A stretch of 64,000 nt of DNA, taken from Flavobacterium sp. Its GTDB lineage: Bacteria; Bacteroidota; Bacteroidia; Flavobacteriales; Flavobacteriaceae. The stretch lies in the NCBI RefSeq assembly GCF_004211145.1, contig NZ_SEBS01000003.1:124001-188000 (forward strand), in the 5' to 3' direction. The position numbers and the translations under genes were made by a program. The notes beneath the pieces are model-generated. The model was given only the letters and a program-made list of their open reading frames with translations. It made no database searches and was not told where the DNA came from. The first letter of the stretch is position 1, and every line of letters starts with the position of its first letter. Shown here piece after piece: positions 25,692 through 34,217 of the stretch.

Positions 25692-26792
25692 TTAGCTCGA
25701 CAAACCTTTTTTCGTCTTGCCGATCAACCCATTCTTATTTACCATTACTGAAATCGCCTTCAACTTCAAATACGGTACGCTCATGTAAACGAATCCGCCG
25801 TTTGCGACGTTCTGCGTTCCCCATGAGTTCTTGACTTTATAATAAACATTGCCTTTTTGATCTTTCACCTTTCCGACGATGTGCATCAAATGGTCGTCGG
25901 TCGTATTGAAATTCTCGAATTCCGATTGGCGAAATTCCTGTGTGATTTGCTTTTCAGGTTTGATTTCCGACAGAATGGAAACCGCGTCATCGGCATTCGC
26001 CGGAATCACCGCCACGCCTGATTTTCCCGAGAACGTTTTTTCGCTTACATCGGCATCAAGCGCCAAGGTATAACCTTTTTCCAGCGCGTTGTCGATGTTG
26101 GCCACGAACTCGTCCAGCGGCACGTTGTACATTTTTCCGTTCGAGAAATTGTCGGGAATGTCAAGGATGAAATTCGTATGGAACGGCGCTTGGGTAAACG
26201 ACGTAATCGTAACGTAATCAGATAATTTAAGTTTCGTCATCTCAAGGAATGACTTAGGCGTATACGTTTTACCTTCATAGTTGAAAGTCGTGACGTCTTT
26301 GCCCATGTATTTGTCGAGGATGTCGTTTGCTTTTTGCTTCCAGTCGGCGCTTGGTTTCTTGGTGTTCGCCTTGACAAGCGCTTCGAGTTCTTCGACCATT
26401 TTTACGTGGTTGTGTGATTTTGCGTCTTCAGTCAATCCTGAAAATACGCCCACGGGAACAATCCCGAATTCGCGAGCGCTGTTGATCACGTCATGGTTCA
26501 ATCCGCCTTCGCCGAACTGGGCGTTTCCCTGGCGCATGATATAATTGTATGCTTTTTTCGGGTAGGTGTGGCGCACGTTGTACATTTCTGAAAGGTCGAT
26601 GTGTTTGCCCGAAGTCCTGAAAATCTCAGATTCAAGGAACGACGTACTCGAAAAACTCCAACAAGTTCCCGTCGAACCTTGGGAAATCACGGGCTCGCAT
26701 TCGAGATCTTTAATCGACTGGAATTCATATTTTTGGGAAAAACCTGTACAGGCTACCGTAAAAAGTGCGATTGAGGCAATGTATTTTTTCAT
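25692..26792 (-). CDS. C1-family cysteine peptidase (aminopeptidase C / bleomycin hydrolase type)
   Basis: 366 residues. A signal peptide (1-19) places it outside the cytoplasm, unlike classical PepC. The papain-like catalytic residues are visible: Cys44 in SQGSTGTCWSFSSTSFLES, His304 in DDHLMHIVG, and Asn322 in YYKVKNSWGTQN. It is shorter than PepC/BleH (about 440-450). It probably trims peptides in the periplasm. It is transcribed toward the dioxygenase gene with a repeat pair between them. Confidence 0.9.
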   Translation of the reverse strand: MKKYIASIALFTVACTGFSQKYEFQSIKDLECEPVISQGSTGTCWSFSSTSFLESEIFRTSGKHIDLSEMYNVRHTYPKKAYNYIMRQGNAQFGEGGLNHDVINSAREFGIVPVGVFSGLTEDAKSHNHVKMVEELEALVKANTKKPSADWKQKANDILDKYMGKDVTTFNYEGKTYTPKSFLEMTKLKLSDYVTITSFTQAPFHTNFILDIPDNFSNGKMYNVPLDEFVANIDNALEKGYTLALDADVSEKTFSGKSGVAVIPANADDAVSILSEIKPEKQITQEFRQSEFENFNTTDDHLMHIVGKVKDQKGNVYYKVKNSWGTQNVANGGFVYMSVPYLKLKAISVMVNKNGLIGKTKKGLSS

Positions 26793-26851
26793 GGAAAGCT
26801 AATTTTTATGCGGCCGAAAAGTAGTATTTTTACGCAAATAAATCTACCAAA

Positions 26852-27691
26852 ATGGCAGAAATTAACTGGCAGACCGCCATCGAATTCGAAGACATCACCT
26901 ATAAGAAATACAACGGCGTCGCCCGAATCGCGTTCAACCGACCTGACGTGCGCAACGCTTTCCGGCCCAAAACCACAAGCGAATTGTACCGAGCGTTTTA
27001 CGATGCGCAGGAAGACACGTCGATCGGCGTAGTTTTATTGTCAGCCGAAGGTCCGTCGACCAAAGACGGCATCTGGAGTTTTTGCTCGGGCGGCGACCAG
27101 AAAGCGCGCGGCCATCAGGGTTACGTCGGAGAAGACGGCATGCATCGCTTGAACATTCTCGAAGTGCAACGCCTGATCCGATTCATGCCAAAAGCCGTGA
27201 TCGCGGTCGTTCCGGGTTGGGCTGTCGGTGGCGGACACAGTTTGCATGTCGTCTGCGATTTGACGCTCGCAAGCAAAGAACACGCGATATTCAAACAAAC
27301 CGATGCCGACGTGACGAGCTTTGACGGCGGTTACGGATCGGCGTATCTCGCGAAAATGGTCGGACAGAAAAAGGCGCGCGAAATCTTTTTCCTCGGACGC
27401 AATTATTCGGCCCAGGAAGCCTTCGAAATGGGCATGGTAAACGCCGTGATCCCGCACGGAGAACTCGAAGACACGGCTTACGAATGGGCGCAGGAAATCC
27501 TCGCGAAATCGCCAACCTCAATAAAAATGCTCAAATTCGCAATGAACCTTACCGACGACGGAATGGTCGGGCAACAGGTTTTTGCAGGCGAGGCGACGCG
27601 CTTGGCCTACATGACCGACGAAGCGAAAGAAGGCCGCGATGCGTTTTTGGAGAAGAGGAAACCGAATTTTGAGAAGAAGTGGCTTCCGTGA
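26852..27691 (+). CDS. menB: 1,4-Dihydroxy-2-naphthoyl-CoA synthase
   Basis: 279 residues, full length. A crotonase-fold enzyme that cyclises o-succinylbenzoyl-CoA in menaquinone synthesis. Signatures: IAFNRPDVRNAFRPKT, the substrate loop FCSGGDQKARGHQGYVG, VVPGWAVGGGHSLHVVCDLT (oxyanion hole Gly-Gly), and DADVTSFDGGYGSAYLAKMV with the catalytic Asp/Ser/Tyr region. The C-terminus has EGRDAFLEKRKPNF. It lies 6 kb from menD and 2.3 kb from menA. The gap after the stop holds an inverted repeat array. Confidence 0.96.
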   Translation: MAEINWQTAIEFEDITYKKYNGVARIAFNRPDVRNAFRPKTTSELYRAFYDAQEDTSIGVVLLSAEGPSTKDGIWSFCSGGDQKARGHQGYVGEDGMHRLNILEVQRLIRFMPKAVIAVVPGWAVGGGHSLHVVCDLTLASKEHAIFKQTDADVTSFDGGYGSAYLAKMVGQKKAREIFFLGRNYSAQEAFEMGMVNAVIPHGELEDTAYEWAQEILAKSPTSIKMLKFAMNLTDDGMVGQQVFAGEATRLAYMTDEAKEGRDAFLEKRKPNFEKKWLP

Positions 27692-27696
27692 TGGCG

Positions 27697-27803
27697 GCAA
27701 GGTGCAAGGCGCAAGGTACAGGGTGCAAGGTTTAAAACTTGTCTTCCGTACCTAAACATTATTCATAACGATTCTCCCTGAACCCTGAACCCTGAACCCA
27801 AAA
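27697..27803. repeat. Inverted CAAGGTG / CCCTGAA repeat arms
   Basis: Left arm 27697-27734: tandem GCAAGGTGCAAGGCGCAAGG and ACAGGGTGCAAGG. Right arm 27775-27803: three copies of CCCTGAA. A CTTCCG motif lies between the arms. The array fills the gap from the menB stop to the start of the PH-domain gene and matches the words of the 8.25-kb array. Confidence 0.65.
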
Positions 27804-27804
27804 A

Positions 27805-28317
27805 ATGGAATTCACCAACGAAACCCTCAACACCAAAAACCTTCCGCGCTTCGAAGAAGTCCAGCTCGACAAACTTCACCGCGATTATTGGAAAGTCGTG
27901 CTCATCGTCGAGGCGATCGTATTTTTGATTCTGGGTGTCGCGGCAGGGTTGATTTATCATTTCCAGCAGGAGTTCACGGGATTCGGGACGTACATTATTT
28001 CAGTTTACTTTGTTCTGCTCGTTTTCACAGTGTTGTTTACGCGAATGAGTTTCGTCAAGAAAGGATTCGCTTTCCGTGAGCACGACGTGATTTTTCGCGA
28101 TGGCGTAATTGCGACGCACACGATGGTAATCCCATACAACAGGATTCAACACGTCGCGTTGCACGAGGGCGCGATCTCTCGTCTTTTCGGATTGGCCAAA
28201 GTCGAGATTTTCACGGCCGGCGGCAACCAAAGCGACATAGAAATCCCGGGTATCGAAAAAGAACAGGCTGAAAACATCAAGCAATTGCTCATGGGCAAAA
28301 TCCGAAAAGAATTATAG
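27805..28317 (+). CDS. Bacterial PH (bPH2, YdbS-like) membrane protein
   Basis: 170 residues. Two membrane helices at about 34-56 (VVLIVEAIVFLILGVAAGLIY) and 62-82 are followed by a bPH2 domain (FVKKGFAFREHDVIFRDGVI, TMVIPYNRIQHVALHEGAIS, LAKVEIFTAGG). This is the YdbS type. It is followed without a gap by the larger YdbT-like partner, the standard two-gene arrangement. The role is unknown; related pairs have been linked to surface or antibiotic stress in Bacillus. Confidence 0.88.
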   Translation: MEFTNETLNTKNLPRFEEVQLDKLHRDYWKVVLIVEAIVFLILGVAAGLIYHFQQEFTGFGTYIISVYFVLLVFTVLFTRMSFVKKGFAFREHDVIFRDGVIATHTMVIPYNRIQHVALHEGAISRLFGLAKVEIFTAGGNQSDIEIPGIEKEQAENIKQLLMGKIRKEL

Positions 28318-29820
28318 ATGACGAACGATTTCGGCACGCCCCAACGCCAATCTCCAGTCGGGATTTTGGTCATGTTCACGCAAACGCTCCAGGAATGGGC
28401 GCGCGGACTGGCGCCGATGCTGGTACTTTTGGCCGTGAATTTCAAAAAGGAAAAAGCCTTTTATCTCATCATCGGTCTCGTCGTGTTTTTCGTGGTTTTG
28501 GGGATCGTCGCATTTTTCCGATATAGAAACTTCACGTTCTGGATCGACGATGAGAACGACGAATTCGTGATTACCGACGGCGTTTTCAACAAGACCAAAA
28601 CCCTGATCCAACTCAATAAAATACAACAGGTAAACATCGGGCAATCGTTGCTGCAACGGATTATCGGCGTGTACACGGTCGATGTCGACACGGCAGGTTC
28701 AAGCAAAAAAGAAGGCAAGATCCGCGCGGTTTCCCACAAATTGGCGCTCGCATTGAAAGCGCGTCTGCTCGAGAACACGAAAACACGGATCGTTTCTGGA
28801 AATGAGATCGCCGAGATCCCGTCCGACGAAAATGTTTCCGACGAAATCAAGCCGTTCATCAAAATAAGCTTCTTCAGCCTTTTCAAATACGGAATCACTT
28901 CGAATTACCTGAGAACGCTCGGCGTCATGCTCGCGTTTTTCTTCACGATTTATGAAAACGTGCAGCGCGTCGTCGACACGAGCCGATACGATTCCAAGAT
29001 TGACAACATGTTCAATGAATCCATCGCGCTCCAGGCCGGATTGATGTTCGTCGGATTGTTGCTGCTCGCGATTTTGATCGTGAACGTATTGCGCGTGATG
29101 CTTCGGTACTTCAACTTCACGATCGCGAAACAAAAAGGATCATTAATGTTGTCATTTGGCCTGATCAACACCAAATCGACGATCATAAAGCCCGAAAAAG
29201 TCCAAATTACGACGGTTTCCCAAAACTATTTCCAAAAGAAACTCGACATCCTCGAAATGCGCATCAAGCAAGCGACGGCGGGCGAGAAGGAGCAAAAACA
29301 ATCGGCGATTGAAATTCCGGGTTGCAATGAAAACGAACGGGATTCGATCTTGAAATTGTTGTTCCGCGCGATTCCTGAAAAAGGCGTGATGCTGAAACCG
29401 AATTATCGCAAGCTAGTTTTTTCGATATTCCTGTCAATTGTCTTACCTTTAGGAATAGCCTATTTCGCGATTCCGTCCGATATTTTCGCCGATGTCGTGT
29501 GGATTTTCCCAGCTTGGATCGTCGTGAGAGGAACATTGCTGTATTTCGGATTCAGGAAATATCGACTGTTCATCCACGATCGGTTCATCATCAAGCAAAG
29601 CGGCGCGTGGGATATCGCCAACCAGATCATCGAGCCCAAGAAAATCCAGGCGTTGTCGGTGTCGCAATTGTTTTGGCACAAATCGGCGAACATCGGATAT
29701 CTAACGATTTATACGGCAGGCGGAAACTTGTCGTTCCAACTCGGGAATTATTCGGTGATCAAACAATATGTGAATCAATGGTTGTTTGAGATGGAGACGA
29801 GCGATAGTAATTGGATGTGA
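28318..29820 (+). CDS. Large bacterial PH-domain membrane protein (YdbT-like, three bPH2 repeats)
   Basis: 500 residues. The ATG at 28318 directly follows the partner's TAG. Three units, each a pair of membrane helices plus a bPH2 domain, begin near residues 45, 195 and 355. Each has the family pattern of an Arg/Lys-rich strand then a hydrophobic loop (LIQLNKIQQVNIGQSLLQRI; IIKPEKVQITTVSQNYFQKK; IEPKKIQALSVSQLFWHKSA). The unit sequences are alike, indicating internal duplication. Works with the preceding YdbS-like protein; function unknown. Confidence 0.88.
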   Translation: MTNDFGTPQRQSPVGILVMFTQTLQEWARGLAPMLVLLAVNFKKEKAFYLIIGLVVFFVVLGIVAFFRYRNFTFWIDDENDEFVITDGVFNKTKTLIQLNKIQQVNIGQSLLQRIIGVYTVDVDTAGSSKKEGKIRAVSHKLALALKARLLENTKTRIVSGNEIAEIPSDENVSDEIKPFIKISFFSLFKYGITSNYLRTLGVMLAFFFTIYENVQRVVDTSRYDSKIDNMFNESIALQAGLMFVGLLLLAILIVNVLRVMLRYFNFTIAKQKGSLMLSFGLINTKSTIIKPEKVQITTVSQNYFQKKLDILEMRIKQATAGEKEQKQSAIEIPGCNENERDSILKLLFRAIPEKGVMLKPNYRKLVFSIFLSIVLPLGIAYFAIPSDIFADVVWIFPAWIVVRGTLLYFGFRKYRLFIHDRFIIKQSGAWDIANQIIEPKKIQALSVSQLFWHKSANIGYLTIYTAGGNLSFQLGNYSVIKQYVNQWLFEMETSDSNWM

Positions 29821-29824
29821 TCGG

Positions 29825-29964
29825 AGTGCCTGAGTGCCTAGTGCCTGAGTGCCTGAGTTTCGTTCGCGTAAAGGAAATCGCACTTCCTCGGAAGGCAACT
29901 AAATCGAATAAACAAATAAACAAATCAACAAATCAACAAATCAACAAATCAACAAATAAACAAT
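29825..29964. repeat. GTGCCTGA tandem array followed by an AAATCAAC array reaching the menA start
   Basis: Positions 29825-29858 hold four GTGCCTGA-like units right after the previous stop codon. Positions 29883-29964 hold CTTCCTCGGAAGGCAAC followed by about nine 8-base units (AAATCAAC, AAATAAAC), ending 2 bases before the menA ATG. The whole region where ribosomes would load for menA is therefore repeat sequence. Confidence 0.7.
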
Positions 29965-29966
29965 AA

Positions 29967-30941
29967 ATGAAACACTGGGTCGAAGCCGCAAGAGTCCGAA
30001 CATTACCACTTTCCGTTTCCGGAATCCTTGTCGGCTGTTTTTACGCCATGTCACAAAGCGTGTTCAATTGGAGCATCGTGTTTTTTGCGCTCACGACGAC
30101 ATTGGGATTACAGATTTTGTCCAACTTCGCGAACGATTACGGCGACGGGGTCAAAGGAACCGACAACGCTGACCGGATCGGGCCCGCGCGAGCCGTACAA
30201 AGTGGAATAATCTCGGCCGCACAAATGAAACGCGCGATGGTCTTCATGTCAATTTTGACGATGATCTCGGCGATTGCATTGATTTACGTTTCGTTCAAGG
30301 AAGAATATCTACTGTATTCATTGGGATTCCTTTTGCTTGGATTTCTGGCGGTCGCATCGGCGATTCGATACACGGTCGGGAAAACGGCTTACGGCTATCG
30401 CGGCTACGGCGACGCGTTCGTATTCGTGTTTTTCGGTTGGGTAAGCACGCTCGGCGTAAGTTTCATGTTCTTGAAAGAAGTCGACCCGTTGTTGATCCTT
30501 CCCGCGACCGCGATCGGGTTTTTGAGTGTCGGCGTTTTGAATCTCAACAACATGCGCGACGAGGAATCCGATAGAAAAGCCGGCAAGAACACCGTCGTCG
30601 TTAAAATCGGACGTGAAAAAGCGCGCGCGTATCATTTCTTCCTAATCGTTTCTTCAATGATCCTGCTACTCGTTTTCGCCGTTTTGTTCGACTGGTACAA
30701 GGACAACGATCCATATTACATCAATTTCGACATCTATTTGTTCCTGATCGCATACGTTCCGTTGATCAAACACCTGAATTTCGTCTCGAAAAACACGGTT
30801 CCGCGCGAACTCGATTCACAACTCAAGAAACTGGCGTTGAGCACATTTTTCATTTCGGTGCTTTTGTCGGTGCAGATGATTTACCTGCTTTCTGACTTCA
30901 TCGTCCAAATTGTAAACGGCTTGTCTAACGGTTTAAAATAA
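29967..30941 (+). CDS. menA: 1,4-Dihydroxy-2-naphthoate polyprenyltransferase
   Basis: 324 residues with eight or nine membrane helices. The first Asp-rich motif is NFANDYGDGVKGTDNADRIG at about 51-70. The second is VLNLNNMRDEESDRKAGKNT near residue 188. MenA prenylates DHNA to give demethylmenaquinone in the inner membrane. The N-terminal WVEAARVRTLPLSVSGILVG is typical. It is followed 5 bases later by the metallo-hydrolase gene. Its leader is a tandem repeat. Confidence 0.95.
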   Translation: MKHWVEAARVRTLPLSVSGILVGCFYAMSQSVFNWSIVFFALTTTLGLQILSNFANDYGDGVKGTDNADRIGPARAVQSGIISAAQMKRAMVFMSILTMISAIALIYVSFKEEYLLYSLGFLLLGFLAVASAIRYTVGKTAYGYRGYGDAFVFVFFGWVSTLGVSFMFLKEVDPLLILPATAIGFLSVGVLNLNNMRDEESDRKAGKNTVVVKIGREKARAYHFFLIVSSMILLLVFAVLFDWYKDNDPYYINFDIYLFLIAYVPLIKHLNFVSKNTVPRELDSQLKKLALSTFFISVLLSVQMIYLLSDFIVQIVNGLSNGLK

Positions 30942-30946
30942 TATAC

Positions 30947-31624
30947 ATGAAAATTACATACTTGGGCCATGCGGCTCTCAGCATCGAACTTAGCGGCCGA
31001 CACATCATCGTGGATCCGTACATCTCGGCCAACGAACTCGCGGCTCATATCGACATTGATTCGCTAAAAGCCGACTATATTTTATTGACGCACGCTCACG
31101 GCGATCACGTGCTCGACGTCGAAGTCATTGCGCAACGCACGGGCGCAACGATCGTCTCGAATGCCGAAATCGCTACGTATTACGAGAAAAAAGGCTACAA
31201 AAGCCACGGCATGAACCACGGCGGATCGTGGGAATTCGACTTCGGAAAAGTGAAATACGTGAACGCGATCCATTCGAGCGCGTTTCCCGATGGAACGTAC
31301 GGTGGAAATCCCGGCGGTTTCGTAATCGAAGGCGAACACAAGAACATCTACATCGCGGGCGATACGTCGCTCACATACGACATGAAATTGATTCCGTTGC
31401 GCACGACGCTCGACTTGGCGATTCTACCGATCGGTTCGAATTACACGATGGACGTCGAGGACGCAATCATCGCGTCTGATTTCCTCGAGTGCGATAAGAT
31501 TTTGGGTTACCATTACGACACCTTCGGATACATAAAAATCAACAAGGACGATGCGAAGCGCAAATTTTTCGATGCGGGCAAAGACTTGATGTTGCTGCCG
31601 GTTGGCGATTCGATCGACCTTTAA
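30947..31624 (+). CDS. UPF0173-type metal-dependent hydrolase (metallo-beta-lactamase fold)
   Basis: 225 residues, the usual length. The metal-binding motif is LLTHAHGDHVLD with HxHxDH at about 49-54; other ligands are in MNHGG, AGDTSLTYDM and LGYHYDTF. The start ITYLGHAALSIELSGRHIIV is the UPF0173 signature. The substrate is unknown. In Flavobacteria this gene is regularly found between menA and menC, so a link to quinone metabolism is a fair but unproven inference. Confidence 0.9.
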   Translation: MKITYLGHAALSIELSGRHIIVDPYISANELAAHIDIDSLKADYILLTHAHGDHVLDVEVIAQRTGATIVSNAEIATYYEKKGYKSHGMNHGGSWEFDFGKVKYVNAIHSSAFPDGTYGGNPGGFVIEGEHKNIYIAGDTSLTYDMKLIPLRTTLDLAILPIGSNYTMDVEDAIIASDFLECDKILGYHYDTFGYIKINKDDAKRKFFDAGKDLMLLPVGDSIDL

Positions 31625-31630
31625 TTTTTT

Positions 31631-31709
31631 AAAACCGTTAAGTTCATTAAGCTCATTAAGATTTTACAGCTTTAATGAACTAAATGTTCTTAATGGTTCA
31701 AATTTTTAT
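31631..31709. repeat. Inverted TTCATTAAG repeat pair after the metallo-hydrolase
   Basis: Left arm 31633-31660: AACCGTTAAGTTCATTAAG then CTCATTAAG. Right arm 31670-31698: CTTTAATGAACTAAATG and TTCTTAATGGTT. The ends AACC.../...GGTT pair, giving a long A/T-rich hairpin with a T run on its right side. It starts 7 bases after the stop, so it may be the terminator of the menA transcript. Confidence 0.65.
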
Positions 31710-31727
31710 TTGCAACTCGCGTTTTAC

Positions 31728-31735
31728 TACTTTTG
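31728..31735 (+). promoter_or_regulatory. -7 promoter word TACTTTTG upstream of the TPR gene
   Basis: It matches TAnnTTTG; a TTG lies at 31710-31712. It would give a leader of about 150 bases before the ATG at 31892, containing the large hairpin described next. Confidence 0.4.
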
Positions 31736-31760
31736 GCAGCTATTCCGTCTGCATGTTCCT

Positions 31761-31854
31761 AGCTTTCTTGAAAATGCCGTTTTTGCATTTCACGCCAAGA
31801 GCTTCCTTTGGTCGCTTCGGCGTTTCGGCAAAAACAAGCATTTTCTTCAAAAGG
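31761..31854 (+). promoter_or_regulatory. Large leader hairpin upstream of the TPR gene
   Basis: The left strand 31761-31786 contains GAAAATGC and GTTTTTGC. The right strand 31828-31854 contains GCAAAAAC and GCATTTTC in matching order, with AGC/GCT closing the base. Two perfect 8-bp helices are separated by a small internal loop, around a 40-base apical region that itself has GCTTCGGCG. It lies between the likely promoter and the start codon, so it would be transcribed as part of the 5' leader. Confidence 0.5.
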
Positions 31855-31891
31855 CTATCCACAGCATCCGGGCTGCTCAAACACACGAACT

Positions 31892-33091
31892 ATGACTATC
31901 TTAAAATCGGCATTTTTTTTCGCTCTGATCGCGGCAACCTCGGTCGCTTCGGCACAAAACGGCTATTGGGATAAAGATCGCGCCACGACCCGTGAAATAA
32001 TCGTTCCCGCCGGAGATCGCATCGTCGTCAAGACCGAGAATTTCCCACTCGGCACGACCGAACTCGTCTACCGCATAACGGTGCTCGACGAAAACCAGCA
32101 GATGGCCAACAGCTTGGTTTCATTGCTCAAATCGATTCCGGATCCGTCGGGAATCAGTCAGGGATCGGCCGGAGCGGTTTTCCTGTTGTCGAAAATATCG
32201 GGTGACGACAAATGCAATTACGCCGTATTCACTGACAAGCAAAAGTCCGAAGCCTACAGGAAATCGGGAAAACCTGAAGGCGCCTGCATTTACACCAACA
32301 TCGCGGTCAACAAGGAAGCAAAGGTCATCACGGGCCGTTCGCTGTGCCTGAATTCCCCTAATCTGTATTTCGGCTTCGAGAGCGAGAACTGGATCATGAA
32401 GCAGAAAATCGTGGTCGAGGTCGTGCCTTGGGTCGACAAGAAAGCGAGCATGGGGTGGACGAACGAAAACAAGAAATCCATCCTCGAGTTGTGCGGAACA
32501 TCAGGTTTGGCGCAACTCATGACCGATTCCCAAAGCCTTTGCAGTTGCGTGCTCGACCAATTCACGTTCAAATATTCGTATGCGGAATATGAAAAGCTGT
32601 TGATCGAGGAGAAAACGAAAGCATTCCGCGATTTCGGCGACAATTGCCTCGACTCGAAAACCGCGAACAAAGGTTTGTTGCAAGCCGTCCGAACCCAGGC
32701 GCAGCAACATTATGCGTCGGGTCGTTATGAAAAAGCGATCGATTTGCTGAACTCGGCGATCATCGTATACGGAAACGCGAATGCGCGCGACTACTATAAT
32801 CAAGGAATGAATTACCTGATGTCGAAACAAATTTCCAAAGCGAAACAATCGTTCGAATTGGGTGAAAAGCTCGACGATTCCGATCTGTCCATCAAACTCG
32901 GAAAGGCGCATGCGTTGCTGCTCGGCGATGATTTCTCGCGTGCTCGCGACATCTATCGCAAATACAAAGGCGAAAACGTCGATACCAAAACCAGTTGGAC
33001 AGATCGCGTCAAGAAAGACATAACCGATCTCAAGAAAGCCGGCATCGACTCCAAAGACTTCGACAAAGTGCTCAAGATGCTTGAAGACTGA
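31892..33091 (+). CDS. Exported tetratricopeptide-repeat protein, unknown function
   Basis: 399 residues from the ATG at 31892. A longer frame from 31808 adds sequence without family character and starts inside the leader hairpin. A signal peptide covers 1-20 (ILKSAFFFALIAATSVASAQ). The first half is beta-rich (DRIVVKTENFPLGTTELVYR). A Cys-containing middle follows (LCSCVLDQFTFKYSYAEYEK). The C-terminal part has TPR motifs (YASGRYEKAIDLLNSAIIVY; YNQGMNYLMSKQISKAKQSF). It abuts menC. Confidence 0.75.
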   Translation: MTILKSAFFFALIAATSVASAQNGYWDKDRATTREIIVPAGDRIVVKTENFPLGTTELVYRITVLDENQQMANSLVSLLKSIPDPSGISQGSAGAVFLLSKISGDDKCNYAVFTDKQKSEAYRKSGKPEGACIYTNIAVNKEAKVITGRSLCLNSPNLYFGFESENWIMKQKIVVEVVPWVDKKASMGWTNENKKSILELCGTSGLAQLMTDSQSLCSCVLDQFTFKYSYAEYEKLLIEEKTKAFRDFGDNCLDSKTANKGLLQAVRTQAQQHYASGRYEKAIDLLNSAIIVYGNANARDYYNQGMNYLMSKQISKAKQSFELGEKLDDSDLSIKLGKAHALLLGDDFSRARDIYRKYKGENVDTKTSWTDRVKKDITDLKKAGIDSKDFDKVLKMLED

Positions 33092-33092
33092 C

Positions 33093-34127
33093 GTGAACGC
33101 GACATATAAAAAATATCTGCTTGACTTCAAACGCCCGTCGGGAACTTCGCGTGGCGTGCTTACCCAAAAGGAAACCTGGTTTTTGTTCCTCGAACGCGAT
33201 GGCAAACGCGGAGTAGGCGAGTGCGGCATCCTTCGCGGCCTGAGTGCCGACGATCGTCCTGACTACGAGCAAAAACTCATCTGGACGTGCGGCAACATTC
33301 ATTTGGGCGAACAAAAACTGTGGGAAGCGCTCGTTGAATTTCCGTCGATACAGTTCGGTGTCGAGATGGCATTCCGTTCGTTGGAGAGCGAAAATCCGTT
33401 TGAATTATTCCCGTCCGAATTTACGAAAGGTGAGAAATCAATCCCGATAAACGGACTCGTCTGGATGGGAAATGAGGCCTTCATGCTCGAACAGATTCGC
33501 GACAAGATCGCATCGGGATTTGATTGCATCAAACTTAAGATCGGAGCGATCGATTTCGAAAAAGAACTTGAATTATTGCGCTTCATCCGATCTAATTTTG
33601 ACGAGGAAACTATCGAAATCAGGGTCGATGCGAACGGCGCTTTCAGTTCCGAATCGGCTTTAGGTAAATTAAATCAATTATCTGAATTTAAAATACATAG
33701 CATCGAACAACCGATTGCCAAAAACCAGCATGACAGCATGTCAGTCCTATGTAAATCGACTCCCATTCCCGTAGCGCTCGACGAGGAATTGATCGGTGTT
33801 TTTACATCGGTAGAAAAAGAAGAATTACTCCAAAAAATCCAACCTCAGTACATTATTCTCAAGCCCAGTTTCATCGGTGGATTTCGCGGCACGCAGGAAT
33901 GGATTTCGCTCGCCGAAAAATATGATATCGGTTGGTGGATCACGTCGGCTCTTGAAAGCAACATCGGGTTGAACGCAATCGCACAATGGACATTTCTGCA
34001 GCACAATTTGATGCCCCAAGGTTTGGGAACGGGTGCGTTGTATACGAACAATATCGATTCGCCTTTGGTCGTGAAAAACGGAAATTTGTTTTACGATCGG
34101 GGTCTGGACTGGCGATTTGAGTTTTGA
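33093..34127 (+). CDS. menC: o-Succinylbenzoate synthase
   Basis: 344 residues if started at the GTG at 33093, one base after the preceding stop; this gives (M)NATYKKYLLDF, which fits flavobacterial MenC. A TTG at 33081 would add four residues. The enolase-superfamily residues are readable: the KxK pair in DCIKLKIGAIDF, metal ligands in IRVDANGAF, in SIEQPI and in VALDEELIG, and the second lysine in YIILKPSFIGG. It dehydrates SHCHC to o-succinylbenzoate in menaquinone synthesis. No menE follows; the next gene is on the other strand. Confidence 0.93.
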   Translation: MNATYKKYLLDFKRPSGTSRGVLTQKETWFLFLERDGKRGVGECGILRGLSADDRPDYEQKLIWTCGNIHLGEQKLWEALVEFPSIQFGVEMAFRSLESENPFELFPSEFTKGEKSIPINGLVWMGNEAFMLEQIRDKIASGFDCIKLKIGAIDFEKELELLRFIRSNFDEETIEIRVDANGAFSSESALGKLNQLSEFKIHSIEQPIAKNQHDSMSVLCKSTPIPVALDEELIGVFTSVEKEELLQKIQPQYIILKPSFIGGFRGTQEWISLAEKYDIGWWITSALESNIGLNAIAQWTFLQHNLMPQGLGTGALYTNNIDSPLVVKNGNLFYDRGLDWRFEF

Positions 34128-34172
34128 CCGCAAATTTTAGTGAGGAATTTTTCGGCATTTGTAATTAGATTA

Positions 34173-34206
34173 GCCGCGACCCGAACCTATTGTCTCGGGT
34201 CGCGGC
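34173..34206. terminator. Perfect 12-bp hairpin between convergent menC and the alpha/beta hydrolase
   Basis: GCCGCGACCCGA (34173-34184) pairs exactly with TCGGGTCGCGGC (34195-34206), loop of ten. There is no T run on either side (AAAAAC follows on plus), so it is a factor-independent terminator only by position; it could also protect the 3' ends. Confidence 0.6.
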
Positions 34207-34217
34207 AAAAACAATCC

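Noticed and set aside
29883..29964. CRISPR array
   Set aside because: Units are contiguous 8-mers with no spacers, and no cas genes are present.
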